DNA of 6,285 nt from an uncultured Ardenticatenia bacterium (lineage in GTDB: Bacteria > Chloroflexota > Anaerolineae > Promineifilales > Promineifilaceae), in assembly GCA_937858165.1 (NCBI GenBank), contig CALLZA010000232.1:1-6285 (forward strand), in the 5' to 3' direction. The notes under the pieces are model-generated. The model was not told where the DNA came from and ran no database searches. It saw only the letters and a program-made list of their open reading frames with translations. The position numbers and the translations under genes are program-made. Of the stretch, positions 1 to 5,956 are shown one piece after another (positions within the stretch are counted from its first letter, which is position 1; the number at the start of each line of letters is the position of its first letter).

Positions 1-119
1 TTGTTAATATCTTTATATTATAATGATGTCGCGTCTCTTTGCCTTAGTTGACTACTGCTATGTGTGTTACTATTTAGTTGAGTGCGTCTTATCTGTGACT
101 CATATGTTTTTTTTTTTTT
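1..119. other. Sequencing read-through noise plus poly-T
   Basis: This AT-rich stretch has no coding or RNA signal and ends in a run of 13 T (107-119) that directly abuts the outer end of the P5 adapter. Seen from the other strand it is adapter, then poly-A, then A/C-biased bases, which is what base callers emit after a short fragment has been read to its end. It is not genomic sequence. Confidence 0.93.
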
Positions 120-189
120 AATGATACGTCACCCACCGAGATCTCCACTAGATCGCTCGTCGGCAGCGTCAGATGTGTATAAGAGACAG
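120..189 (+). other. Illumina P5 / Nextera read-1 adapter with i5 index
   Basis: Bases 120-148 match the 29-nt P5 flow-cell sequence with four mismatches. Bases 149-156 (TAGATCGC) equal the Nextera i5 index 501. Bases 157-170 (TCGTCGGCAGCGTC) are the read-1 tail and 171-189 (AGATGTGTATAAGAGACAG) are the exact 19-bp Tn5 mosaic end. The order is the standard library layout, so this is an untrimmed adapter and not a resident transposon. Genomic sequence begins at 190. Confidence 0.98.
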
Positions 190-621
190 CTCATCGGAGT
201 AGCCAAAGGCCACGGCCGCCGCGGCGAACTCGTCCTGGTCAACGATGCGCGGCGCTTGGCCGGCTAGTTGCGATACGTCCAGCTCGTGGTCGATGAAGGC
301 GATCTCGTTTTCTCGGACCTCGACCGGGCTGGTGATGTCAGCGTAAAGCTCGACCAGTTGGCCATTGGCCCCGTAGATTTCCAGCAGGTTGTGCCGCCGG
401 CCGGGCCAGTAGTAAGAGCGGATGGCGTGTCGCAGAGGGAAGATGGCCGCCGGGAAGCGGTCGGGGTTGTGGTGGATAGGGCTGCCGATGGCCGAATAGA
501 CGACAACGCATTCGTCGTCAACCGCCTCTACCTGCGCCTGCCACCAGCGGTGCGGCCGGCCGTCGGCCTTACTGGTGCGGACCCAGATGGTGTCGCCCGG
601 CTTCACGGCAAACGACCGCAC
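190..621 (-). CDS. DUF402 domain protein, 3' end missing
   Basis: The protein resembles the DUF402 family, whose characterised members (staphylococcal Ntdp, FomD) are metal-dependent nucleotide phosphohydrolases. Visible family features are the N-terminal beta region (KPGDTIWVRTSKADG, residues 7-21), the core LVELYADITSP (89-99), the acidic IDHELDV (110-116) and VDQDEF (127-132). Acidic residues in these last motifs are the ones expected to bind metal, but the substrate cannot be predicted. Residue 144 is the last genomic codon. In the raw contig the frame continues as LSLIHI and stops at 169, entirely inside the Tn5 mosaic end, so that tail is artificial. Two GTG starts are possible. One is at 621. 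The other is at 606, giving a GTGA overlap with the stop of the upstream toroid gene, typical of translational coupling. Neither has a strong Shine-Dalgarno sequence. Probably co-transcribed with the toroid gene. Confidence 0.8.
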
Positions 622-1406
622 ATCTGCAACGACTTGAGCGCCTCGATGGTCACGTGGACACTGTTCTCGATTCCCTCGTCGCTGGGCCAGTTACCGCCCG
701 GCTCGCGCAATGCCAGGAGCCGGTCGAGCGCGGCAACGATCGCCGCCTCGGCCGTCGGCACGCCCCCTTCGCGCAACGCCACGACCATCCAGGCCAGATT
801 ACCGGCCGATAGCTCGCCGGCCTGCCCCGCCAGATAGCCCAGCGTCTTGCCGGCCTCGTCCACCAGGCCGCGCTGCTGCCACAGGGCGACGGCCAGCCAG
901 TGGGTTTGCAAGAAGGACGGCAGTTCGCCCTCGGCGCGCAGGTGATAACTGAGGTAGGCGGCGGCGTCGCGGACCGCTGTCGGCACCAGGCCGGTCACCG
1001 CCGCCCAGAAGCCGCAGTTGGCCGTCAGGTAGAGGCGAGCCGCCGTCTCACCCGGCTGCGCCCAGGGCGGCGCGGCGTCGGCCACCTCGGTCTCCTCTTC
1101 CCAGTAGCCGTCGGCCCGTTGCCGCTCGGCCAGGAAGCGCACCGCGTCGATGAACAGCGGCGAGCGCCGGTCGAAGCCCAACTGATCGGCCTGGGCCAGT
1201 TGAAAGCAGGTGGCGTCCACCGAACTGTACTCCGTGGCCCACGGCGGCGACCAGCCGCCGTCGCCGCGCTGGCCGCGCTCGAACTGTTCGCGTACGTCGG
1301 TCGGGGCGCTCTCGCCATACAGCAGGTAGCGCAGGCGCGCCCGCTCCACCGCCGTACCCCGCTCATTGACGTAGGCGACAGCCGCGTTGACCTCCGATTG
1401 ATCCAT
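603..1406 (-). CDS. Terpene cyclase/prenyltransferase-fold (alpha-alpha toroid) protein
   Basis: The 267-residue product looks like a prenyltransferase/squalene-oxidase repeat protein. It has three QW-like motifs, QRGDGGW (46-52), QRADGYW (96-102) and REPGGNW (234-240), between Ala/Leu-rich helices, as in the inner and outer helices of the toroid. It is much shorter than true squalene-hopene cyclases (about 630 residues) and has no DXDD motif, so class II cyclase activity is unlikely. No signal peptide or membrane segment is evident, which suggests a cytosolic protein. The ATG at 1406 is supported by AGGAG at 1413-1417 with a 6-nt spacer. The stop overlaps the start of the DUF402 gene, and the MFS gene lies 87 bp upstream across a hairpin-forming repeat. 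The substrate is unknown; the fold call is firmer than any function. Confidence 0.8.
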   Translation of the reverse strand: MDQSEVNAAVAYVNERGTAVERARLRYLLYGESAPTDVREQFERGQRGDGGWSPPWATEYSSVDATCFQLAQADQLGFDRRSPLFIDAVRFLAERQRADGYWEEETEVADAAPPWAQPGETAARLYLTANCGFWAAVTGLVPTAVRDAAAYLSYHLRAEGELPSFLQTHWLAVALWQQRGLVDEAGKTLGYLAGQAGELSAGNLAWMVVALREGGVPTAEAAIVAALDRLLALREPGGNWPSDEGIENSVHVTIEALKSLQMCGRLP

Positions 1407-1425
1407 GTCTTTCTCCTTCGGAAGA

Positions 1426-1489
1426 AGAAATCACAGATTGCATAGATTTTTCTCTTGAATCTGTGAAATCTGTGTAATCTGTGGTTTCT
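1426..1489. repeat. Long imperfect inverted repeat between MFS and toroid genes
   Basis: Arms 1426-1439 (AGAAATCACAGATT) and 1476-1489 (AATCTGTGGTTTCT) are complementary over 14 positions with a single mismatch that is a G-T wobble on the plus-strand transcript. A nested pair, AGATT 1444-1448 with AATCT 1458-1462, can extend the fold. On the minus strand it begins 4 nt after the MFS stop codon and ends just before the toroid gene's ribosome binding site. It could form an mRNA hairpin, but the stem is AT-rich with no clean U-tract, so a terminator role is not supported. It may be a decayed mobile or dispersed repeat. Confidence 0.7.
1458..1484 (+). repeat. Three tandem 9-mers AATCTGTGN
   Basis: AATCTGTGA (1458-1466), AATCTGTGT (1467-1475) and AATCTGTGG (1476-1484) follow one another with no spacer and differ only at the ninth base. 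A reverse-oriented partial copy (AATCACAGATT, 1429-1439) precedes them. From general knowledge, similar ATCTGTG strings recur between genes in several GC-rich environmental bacteria. The function is unknown. Confidence 0.9.
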
Positions 1490-1493
1490 ATTC

Positions 1494-2819
1494 TTATAGT
1501 ACCACGCCGCTGGGATCGTTGCCGGACTCGACGATGGCCCGGCGCACGTCCACGCGGCTCAGGAGAAGCAAGCCGAGAACGAAAAAGATGATCAGGGCCA
1601 CGATAGCGATGCGTTGCGAGCCGGTCACCTGCACCGCCAGGGCGAAGGCGAACGTACCAATCCACGACGTGCCGCGCTCGCTAATCTCGTAGAAGCCGAA
1701 GTACTCCGCCTCGTGCTCGGCCGGGATCATCTGGGAGAAGAGGGAGCGGCTGAGCGCCTGTGAGCCGCCCAACACCAGAGCCAGCGGCACGCCCAGGATG
1801 AATAGCTGCACCGTGTTGTTGAGGAAGGCGAAGGCGTAGATGACGACGCCCGACCAGATGACCAAAGTGATCATGATTGCCCGCTTGGCGCCGATGCGCG
1901 CGGCGATGCGGCCGAAGAGCAGCGCCCCGCCGAAGGCCACGAACTGGATCATCAGCACCAGGATGAGCACCGTCTGGGCCCCAACGCCCAGCTCGCTGGT
2001 GGCGAAGGCCGCGGCCACGACGATGACCGTCTGGATGCCATCATTATAAATGAGGTAGGCGACGAGGTAGCGCAGGGTCATCGGGTAGTCGCGCCACAAA
2101 TCGCCCAACGTCGCCACGACCTGTCGCACGCCGTGACGGAAGAGATTGGTTTGCGGGCGCGGCCGTGACGGCGCGCGCTGCACCAGCCGCCGCCGCGGAT
2201 AGAGCAGGGTGAACACCAGCCACCACACGCCCGCCCCGGCCAAGCTTAGGCGCACGGCCAGCGTCGTGTCGTCCATTACCAGCAGAAGAATAAGATTGAA
2301 CAGCAGATAGAGCCCACCGCCCAGATAGCCCAGCGCCCAGCCGCGGGAACTGACCGCGTCGCGGGCGTCGGGCGAGACGATCTGCGGCAGGAAGCTGTTG
2401 TAGAAGACGATAGCCGCGCCAAAGCACAGGTTGGCGACGATGAGCAGCAGACTGCCCAACACCACCGCGCCGCTGGTGCCCACCAGCGGCATCTCGCCAC
2501 GGACGAAGAACAGCAGGATGGTCGCCGCCGCGCCGGTGTAGGCAAAGGCCAGCAACATGCGCTTCTTGAGAGCGGTGTAGTCGGCAATCGCTCCCAGTAG
2601 AGGCAGGAAGATGACCTGGAGGATGACGGAGAGAGAGACGGCAAAGGGAAAGATGGCCCCCGGCTCGATGGCCGCGCCAAAGAGGCGCAGCGGCTCGGCC
2701 GTCGATTCGGCCAACGACTGGATATACGGCCCCAGCAGGGCTGTGACGACGGTCGTACTGAAGGCCGAGTTGGCCCAGTCGTACATCATCCAGCCCGTGA
2801 TCTCGCGCTTATCGTTCAA
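1494..2819 (-). CDS. UMF1/Atg22-like MFS transporter
   Basis: The 441-residue integral membrane protein belongs to the UMF1 (Atg22-like) branch of the major facilitator superfamily. Family hallmarks visible are GWMMYDWANSAF at the N-terminus (9-20), the motif-A-like loop PLLGAIADYTALKKR (73-87), FYNSFLPQI (139-147), SSRGWALGYLGGGL (157-170), YLIYNDGIQT (255-264), and SQALSRSLFSQMIP (353-366) followed by AEYFGFYEISERG (371-383). About twelve hydrophobic segments are present, with a basic cytoplasmic loop near 208-230, and the length is normal for the family. Bacterial members are widespread but their substrates are mostly unknown; yeast Atg22 exports amino acids from the vacuole. The start is TTG, chosen because GGAGGG sits 5 nt upstream and the conserved N-terminus follows at once. 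It may be transcribed separately from the LCP gene, 119 bp upstream. Confidence 0.92.
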   Translation of the reverse strand: MNDKREITGWMMYDWANSAFSTTVVTALLGPYIQSLAESTAEPLRLFGAAIEPGAIFPFAVSLSVILQVIFLPLLGAIADYTALKKRMLLAFAYTGAAATILLFFVRGEMPLVGTSGAVVLGSLLLIVANLCFGAAIVFYNSFLPQIVSPDARDAVSSRGWALGYLGGGLYLLFNLILLLVMDDTTLAVRLSLAGAGVWWLVFTLLYPRRRLVQRAPSRPRPQTNLFRHGVRQVVATLGDLWRDYPMTLRYLVAYLIYNDGIQTVIVVAAAFATSELGVGAQTVLILVLMIQFVAFGGALLFGRIAARIGAKRAIMITLVIWSGVVIYAFAFLNNTVQLFILGVPLALVLGGSQALSRSLFSQMIPAEHEAEYFGFYEISERGTSWIGTFAFALAVQVTGSQRIAIVALIIFFVLGLLLLSRVDVRRAIVESGNDPSGVVL

Positions 2820-2824
2820 CAGTA

Positions 2825-2830
2825 CCCTCC
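2825..2830 (-). promoter_or_regulatory. Strong Shine-Dalgarno fixing the TTG start of the MFS gene
   Basis: On the minus strand GGAGGG (2830-2825) is separated from TTG (2819-2817) by 5 nt. No ATG or GTG nearby has equal support, and the protein from this TTG begins where UMF1 proteins normally do. Confidence 0.75.
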
Positions 2831-2842
2831 CGGGGAAGCGTG

Positions 2843-2877
2843 AGCAGTAAGCAGTATACAGTGTTCAGTGAGTCAGC
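2843..2877 (+). repeat. Tandem degenerate 7-mers, CAGT type
   Basis: Five consecutive heptamers can be read: AGCAGTA, AGCAGTA, TACAGTG, TTCAGTG and AGTCAGC. The first two are identical and the next two keep CAGT at the same offset. The array lies just upstream of the MFS gene's Shine-Dalgarno sequence. It is too short and degenerate for a CRISPR. A functional role is not evident. Confidence 0.75.
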
Positions 2878-2902
2878 TTACTGGCCACTTGTCGCCGGGT
2901 GG

Positions 2903-2934
2903 AATTATGCCCTTGCGCGCGGGAAGGGGCAATT
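2903..2934 (-). terminator. Candidate terminator hairpin after the LCP gene
   Basis: An inverted repeat AATTATGCCCTT / AAGGGGCAATT (2903-2914, 2924-2934) surrounds a GC-rich 9-nt loop. On the minus strand it begins 4 nt after the LCP stop codon (TGA 2941-2939). The core stem is GCCC(C)TT with AAGGGC, with one bulged base. The following bases ATAATT are only weakly T-rich, so termination may be partial. The position fits the end of a permease-LCP transcript. Confidence 0.4.
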
Positions 2935-2938
2935 TATG

Positions 2939-4534
2939 TCATGGCTCCGACAACTCCGCCTGGGGCGCTTCGAAAGCCGGGCGGCAGGGGTTGTAGTCGT
3001 TGCCGATGACGACGCGATAGTTGGTCGCGCCTTCGTCATCCAGCAGTTGAATACGCTCCTGCGACACGCCCATGACCCAGGCGAACAGCCAGTCGTATGA
3101 GCCTTTGAAGTTCTCGCCGAAGTAGGTCAGTTCTGACTTCTCCTGCGGCTCGCGGGCCACGCCAATGACCGGCACGAAGCCGTACCAGGCCAGATTGTCG
3201 GCCGCCAGCAGCGCCTGGGCCGGGTACTGGCTGGCGTTGATGATCTCGACCGTAATCGGCGCGCGGTCAGCCCGGTTGAGCGCCGGCGGCAGCAGCAGGC
3301 GGCGGAAGGTGTCGTACATCATGTCTTCGCCTTCCCAGACCGGCAACTGCACCGCCGCGCCGCTCTCTGGAACCGTCCAGGAGCGCATCTTGCCCGCCAG
3401 GTATAGGTGCTGCACGCCATTGTCACGCACGCCGGGGGCGATGGACGCCAATTGCAGAATGCGGCCGATGTCCATGTTCGTCTCGACCACCTCATTGAAG
3501 ACGCCCCACAACTCTGGCGCGCGCGCCACCAGACCCAGATCCACGCTCTGGTTGAGCATCGCCTGAAGCAACTGCTGCTGGCGACGGCCGCGATCGAAGT
3601 CGGTCGTCGTCAGGCGTGAGCGGGCGTACCACAGCGCCAGATCGCCGTCCATCTGGTGCATGCCCGCTTCCAGCTTGAAACGCCCCCAGTTCTCTTCCAA
3701 CGTCGGGTCGAGTTCGGGCGACAGCAGCCGCCAATCCTCCAGCGGGCAACTGACCGCCATCGACACCCCGCCCAACAGATCGACGATCTGCTTGAAGCCG
3801 TCGAAATCCACCTGGGCGTGGTAGTGGATGGGGATGCCGAAGTTGTAGAGGATGGTTTGCTCCAGCAACTCCACGCCGCCCAGGTTGACCGCCGTGTTGA
3901 GGCGGCCCATGATCCGGTTGGGCATGTAGACGTAGAGGTCGCGCGGCAAGGAAACCATTGACGCCGTCTGCGCCTCGCGGTTGATGGAGACGATAATCAT
4001 CGTGTCCGTGCGCGCGTCGCCGCTGCCGTCGGCGTTCTGGTCCTTGCCCAGCAGCAGGATGTTGGTGGTGCCTTGGGGCAGGTCGAACACGGGCACGGGC
4101 GAGGGGATAGCCGTCGGCGGGGTGGGCACGCCCTCGCGCATGGAGCCGGGGATGTTCAGCGCCGCCGTCGGATCGACTTGCGGCCGGCTGGTCGGCGTGA
4201 CTGTCGGCCGTGGCGTCGGGGCAACAGGCGTGTCAACGGCCGGGCGGGTGGCCGTCGGCCGCCGGGTGCTGGTGCTGTCGGGAGCCGGGGTCTCGGCCGG
4301 TGGGGCATCGGTCGGGGTTGTTTCCGCGGTGGCGTCGCCTGTCTCCGGCGTGCTGGTGGCGGCGTCGGTCGGGGCGGCTGTGCCGGTCGGGAAAGGGGTC
4401 GGCGAGCCAGGCCTCGCATCGACCACGGCCCCCGCCGCGCCACAGGCGGTCAGCACCAGGCAAGCCAGGCTGACCAGCAGCCAGGCGGAACGAGTCAGTC
4501 GAGTTGGGTTCATAGTCGATTGCGATATGGCCAC
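2939..4534 (-). CDS. LytR-CpsA-Psr (LCP) family lipoprotein with LytR_C domain
   Basis: LCP enzymes transfer undecaprenyl-linked polymers onto cell-wall peptidoglycan outside the membrane. The 531-residue product shows, in order: a lipoprotein signal peptide with lipobox LTAC and acceptor Cys31 (LLVSLACLVLTAC); a Thr/Pro/Ala-rich stalk (about 43-150); an LCP domain with NILLLGKD (158-165), ARTD (174-177), SLPRD (195-199), RLN (211-213), YARSRLTTTDFDRG (303-316) and RRQQQLL (317-323); and a C-terminal LytR_C-like domain (ITVEIINAS 427-434 to VVIGNDY 508-514). The Arg and Asp residues known to bind the pyrophosphate and Mg in LCP enzymes are present. Most LCP proteins use a transmembrane anchor, so the lipid anchor is unusual. 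The GTG at 4534 leaves 6 nt after the permease gene. ATG at 4513 (residue 8) is an equally good start and gives a 23-residue signal peptide; neither has a well-spaced Shine-Dalgarno sequence. A direct regulatory role is unlikely despite the LytR name. Confidence 0.9.
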   Translation of the reverse strand: MAISQSTMNPTRLTRSAWLLVSLACLVLTACGAAGAVVDARPGSPTPFPTGTAAPTDAATSTPETGDATAETTPTDAPPAETPAPDSTSTRRPTATRPAVDTPVAPTPRPTVTPTSRPQVDPTAALNIPGSMREGVPTPPTAIPSPVPVFDLPQGTTNILLLGKDQNADGSGDARTDTMIIVSINREAQTASMVSLPRDLYVYMPNRIMGRLNTAVNLGGVELLEQTILYNFGIPIHYHAQVDFDGFKQIVDLLGGVSMAVSCPLEDWRLLSPELDPTLEENWGRFKLEAGMHQMDGDLALWYARSRLTTTDFDRGRRQQQLLQAMLNQSVDLGLVARAPELWGVFNEVVETNMDIGRILQLASIAPGVRDNGVQHLYLAGKMRSWTVPESGAAVQLPVWEGEDMMYDTFRRLLLPPALNRADRAPITVEIINASQYPAQALLAADNLAWYGFVPVIGVAREPQEKSELTYFGENFKGSYDWLFAWVMGVSQERIQLLDDEGATNYRVVIGNDYNPCRPAFEAPQAELSEP

Positions 4535-4540
4535 AACCTG

Positions 4541-5455
4541 CTAGAGCTTCTCCCCGAAGAGGGGGTTGAGCCGGACGAAGACGGCGTAGCCAACGATTAG
4601 AACGATGACGGAGGTGACAAACGTCCGCAGCAGATAAGCAGCGTTCATGCCCACCGGGCCGCCGCTGCTATACGTCCCCCACAGCACAGTGCGATAGCCG
4701 TCGATGATCGACGCCATCGGGTTGACCCAGCGCATGACCTGCGCCGGGTTGAAGGTCAGACCCAGCAGTGTGACCGAGTCGCCGAACATCTCCAGCGAGT
4801 AAAACACCGGCGTGACGAAGAACCAGGCCAGCACCACGACTTCCAGAATCATGAGCACGTCGCGGTAGAAGACGGTCAGACTGCCCAACAGCAGGCACAG
4901 GCCCAGGGTGAAGATGAGCTGCGTCAGCAGCAGCACGGGAACCCACAGCGCGTGGATAGTCAGGCCAATGCCGAAGGCGTAGAGCAGGATGATCAGCACG
5001 GCGAAGGCGAACAGGAAGTTGACCAGGTTCGACAACAGGGCCGAGGTCGGCAGCAGTTCGCGCGGGAAGTAGACCTTCTTCACCAGGGCTGAGTTGCCGG
5101 TGATAGAGGTCGTGCCGCTGGTCAGCGCGCCGCTGAAAAAGTTCCACGGGATGAGGCCGACGAGGACGAAGACGGGATACTGGCGAATCTGATTGCCGCC
5201 CATTACACTGAATACGACGGTGAAGACCAGCATCAGGAACAACGGGTTGAGGATGCTCCAGAGGATGCCCAGTACCGAGCTTTTGTAACGCGCCTTCAGG
5301 TCGCGGACGACCAGATTGCGCAGCAGGTACTGGTATTGGCGCAGCTCGTGGAACTTATCGGCCACGATGTCGCGCCAGCTGCCCCACCGGCGGTCGGCGT
5401 TGTAGAGATAAATCGGTGTGTCGCCGTCGATCGGCGTTTGGCTCTTGGCGCTCAT
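4541..5455 (-). CDS. ABC-2 type permease of a polysaccharide/lipid-glycan exporter
   Basis: The 304-residue membrane protein matches the Wzm/TagG/RfbA-type permeases, which form the membrane channel of exporters for O-antigen, teichoic acid or similar undecaprenyl-linked glycans. Diagnostic segments are LLRNLVVRDLKARYKSS (44-60) with VLGILWSILNPL (61-72), an amphipathic entry helix; LVKKVYFPRELLP (124-136); FYRDV (196-200); TPVFYS (215-220); and NPMASIIDGYRTVLW (245-259). About six hydrophobic segments lie at roughly 70-88, 96-112, 138-162, 170-192, 203-220 and 278-295. The length is slightly above the usual 260-280 because of about 40 polar N-terminal residues. The ATG at 5455 follows a weak GGGGAAG 9 nt upstream. 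The required ATP-binding subunit (Wzt/TagH type) is not adjacent: an LCP gene follows 6 bp downstream and a broken insertion sequence lies upstream. Confidence 0.92.
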   Translation of the reverse strand: MSAKSQTPIDGDTPIYLYNADRRWGSWRDIVADKFHELRQYQYLLRNLVVRDLKARYKSSVLGILWSILNPLFLMLVFTVVFSVMGGNQIRQYPVFVLVGLIPWNFFSGALTSGTTSITGNSALVKKVYFPRELLPTSALLSNLVNFLFAFAVLIILLYAFGIGLTIHALWVPVLLLTQLIFTLGLCLLLGSLTVFYRDVLMILEVVVLAWFFVTPVFYSLEMFGDSVTLLGLTFNPAQVMRWVNPMASIIDGYRTVLWGTYSSGGPVGMNAAYLLRTFVTSVIVLIVGYAVFVRLNPLFGEKL

Positions 5456-5496
5456 CCGTTACGTCTTCCCCGGTTGCCTTTGGACAACGGCTGATG

Positions 5497-5525
5497 ATTA
5501 TAGCGTGCTTCCGAAGAATTGAACA
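5497..5525 (-). promoter_or_regulatory. Candidate sigma-70-type promoter for the permease-LCP pair
   Basis: On the minus strand a perfect TATAAT occupies 5502-5497. Seventeen bases upstream is TGTTCA (5525-5520), which matches only three of six positions of the -35 consensus. Transcription would start near 5490, leaving a leader of about 35 nt before the permease ATG. The -35 candidate overlaps the first unit of the ACACGGATGG-type repeat. Confidence 0.5.
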
Positions 5526-5542
5526 CGGATGGACACGGATGG
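5521..5542 (+). repeat. Two tandem 10-mers G(A/G)ACACGGAT
   Basis: GAACACGGAT (5521-5530) and GGACACGGAT (5531-5540) are adjacent and differ at one base, followed by GG that could begin a third unit. Similar ACACGGATG strings are, from general knowledge, dispersed between genes in Chloroflexota and some other environmental bacteria. It sits between the permease promoter and the insertion-sequence remnant. Confidence 0.8.
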
Positions 5543-5543
5543 T

Positions 5544-5558
5544 TAGGGCTATCGCATA
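5544..5558 (+). mobile_element. Possible left end of the ISAs1-family element
   Basis: TAGGGCTATCGCATA lies 65 bp upstream of the transposase ATG, a normal distance for an ISAs1-family terminal inverted repeat, and it begins just after the 10-mer repeat ends. My recollection is that TAGGG-type ends with a GCGATA-like core occur in this family. The right end is absent, so there is no internal confirmation. Confidence 0.3.
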
Positions 5559-5623
5559 CTAAAATATGAAGAAGGGCGAGGAGAGGGTATCGTGCCGTCT
5601 ATACGCAGATGAGGCGGATACCG

Positions 5624-5956
5624 ATGACCCAACAGCCGGCGGCGAGCATCAGTGAACACTTCGAGGGCGTCCAAGACCCACGCGTTGCGTGTTTGGTGAC
5701 CCATCCATTGGTCAACATCATGACCATAACGCTGTGTGCCGTCATTGCCAGAGCGGATAACTGGAGCGAGGTAGCGACCTTTGGCGAGGGCAAGCAGGCG
5801 TGGCTGGCCCGGTTTCTAGATTTGAGCCAGGGGACGCCCTCCCATGATACCTTCAGCCACGGGTTTGCCCGGTTGGATCCAAAACAACTACATGCGGGTT
5901 TCATCTCCTGGGTACAGGCCATACACCGGCGATTGACGGGTAAGGTGGTGGCCGTC
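5624..5956 (+). pseudogene. ISAs1-family transposase, N-terminal fragment
   Basis: Codons 1-111 match the DDE_Tnp_1-associated N-terminal domain of ISAs1-family (H-repeat) transposases: SISEHFEGVQDPRV (8-21), HPLVNIMTITLCAVIARADNW (27-47, read in two parts as HPLVNIMTITL and CAVIARADNW), SHDTF (73-77), FARLDP (81-86), SWVQAI (95-100) and VVAV (108-111). In intact proteins VVAV would be followed by the first catalytic Asp (DGK) and the DDE domain, to about 370 residues. Here codon 112 is Arg and the similarity ends, so the catalytic domain is gone and the fragment cannot transpose. ATG 5624 is preferred, with GAGGCGG 6 nt upstream; an in-frame ATG at 5609 is possible. The frame has no stop through to the adapter, so it runs on into the next segment. 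Confidence 0.85.

Noticed and set aside
107..119. T-run as a rho-independent terminator tail
   Set aside because: It is outside the adapter and has no GC stem before it; it is read-through homopolymer.
171..189. Tn5 mosaic ends as a resident composite transposon (171-189 and 6141-6159)
   Set aside because: Each is followed outward by Nextera tail, index and P5 or P7, so they are library adapters; no Tn5 genes lie between them.
82..267. Plus-strand 61-codon frame across the left adapter
   Set aside because: Its first 36 residues are translated noise, P5 and Nextera adapter, and the rest is antisense to the DUF402 gene.
603..1406. Squalene-hopene cyclase
   Set aside because: The protein has only three QW-like motifs, less than half the usual length, and no DXDD acid motif.
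268..1445. Plus-strand frames 268-837 and 900-1445
   Set aside because: They are antisense to the DUF402 and toroid genes, Arg/Pro-rich, without domains, and explained by high GC.
1458..1484. CRISPR-like array
   Set aside because: The 9-mers are contiguous with no spacers; the 7-mer and 10-mer arrays are likewise spacerless.
2857..2863. TATACT on the minus strand as a promoter for the MFS gene
   Set aside because: It arises within the heptamer repeat and has no plausible -35 box at 16-18 bp.
3981..4600. Long plus-strand frames opposite the LCP stalk
   Set aside because: They mirror the Thr/Pro-rich low-complexity coding region (Gly/Val/Arg-rich antisense) and have no recognisable motif or ribosome site.
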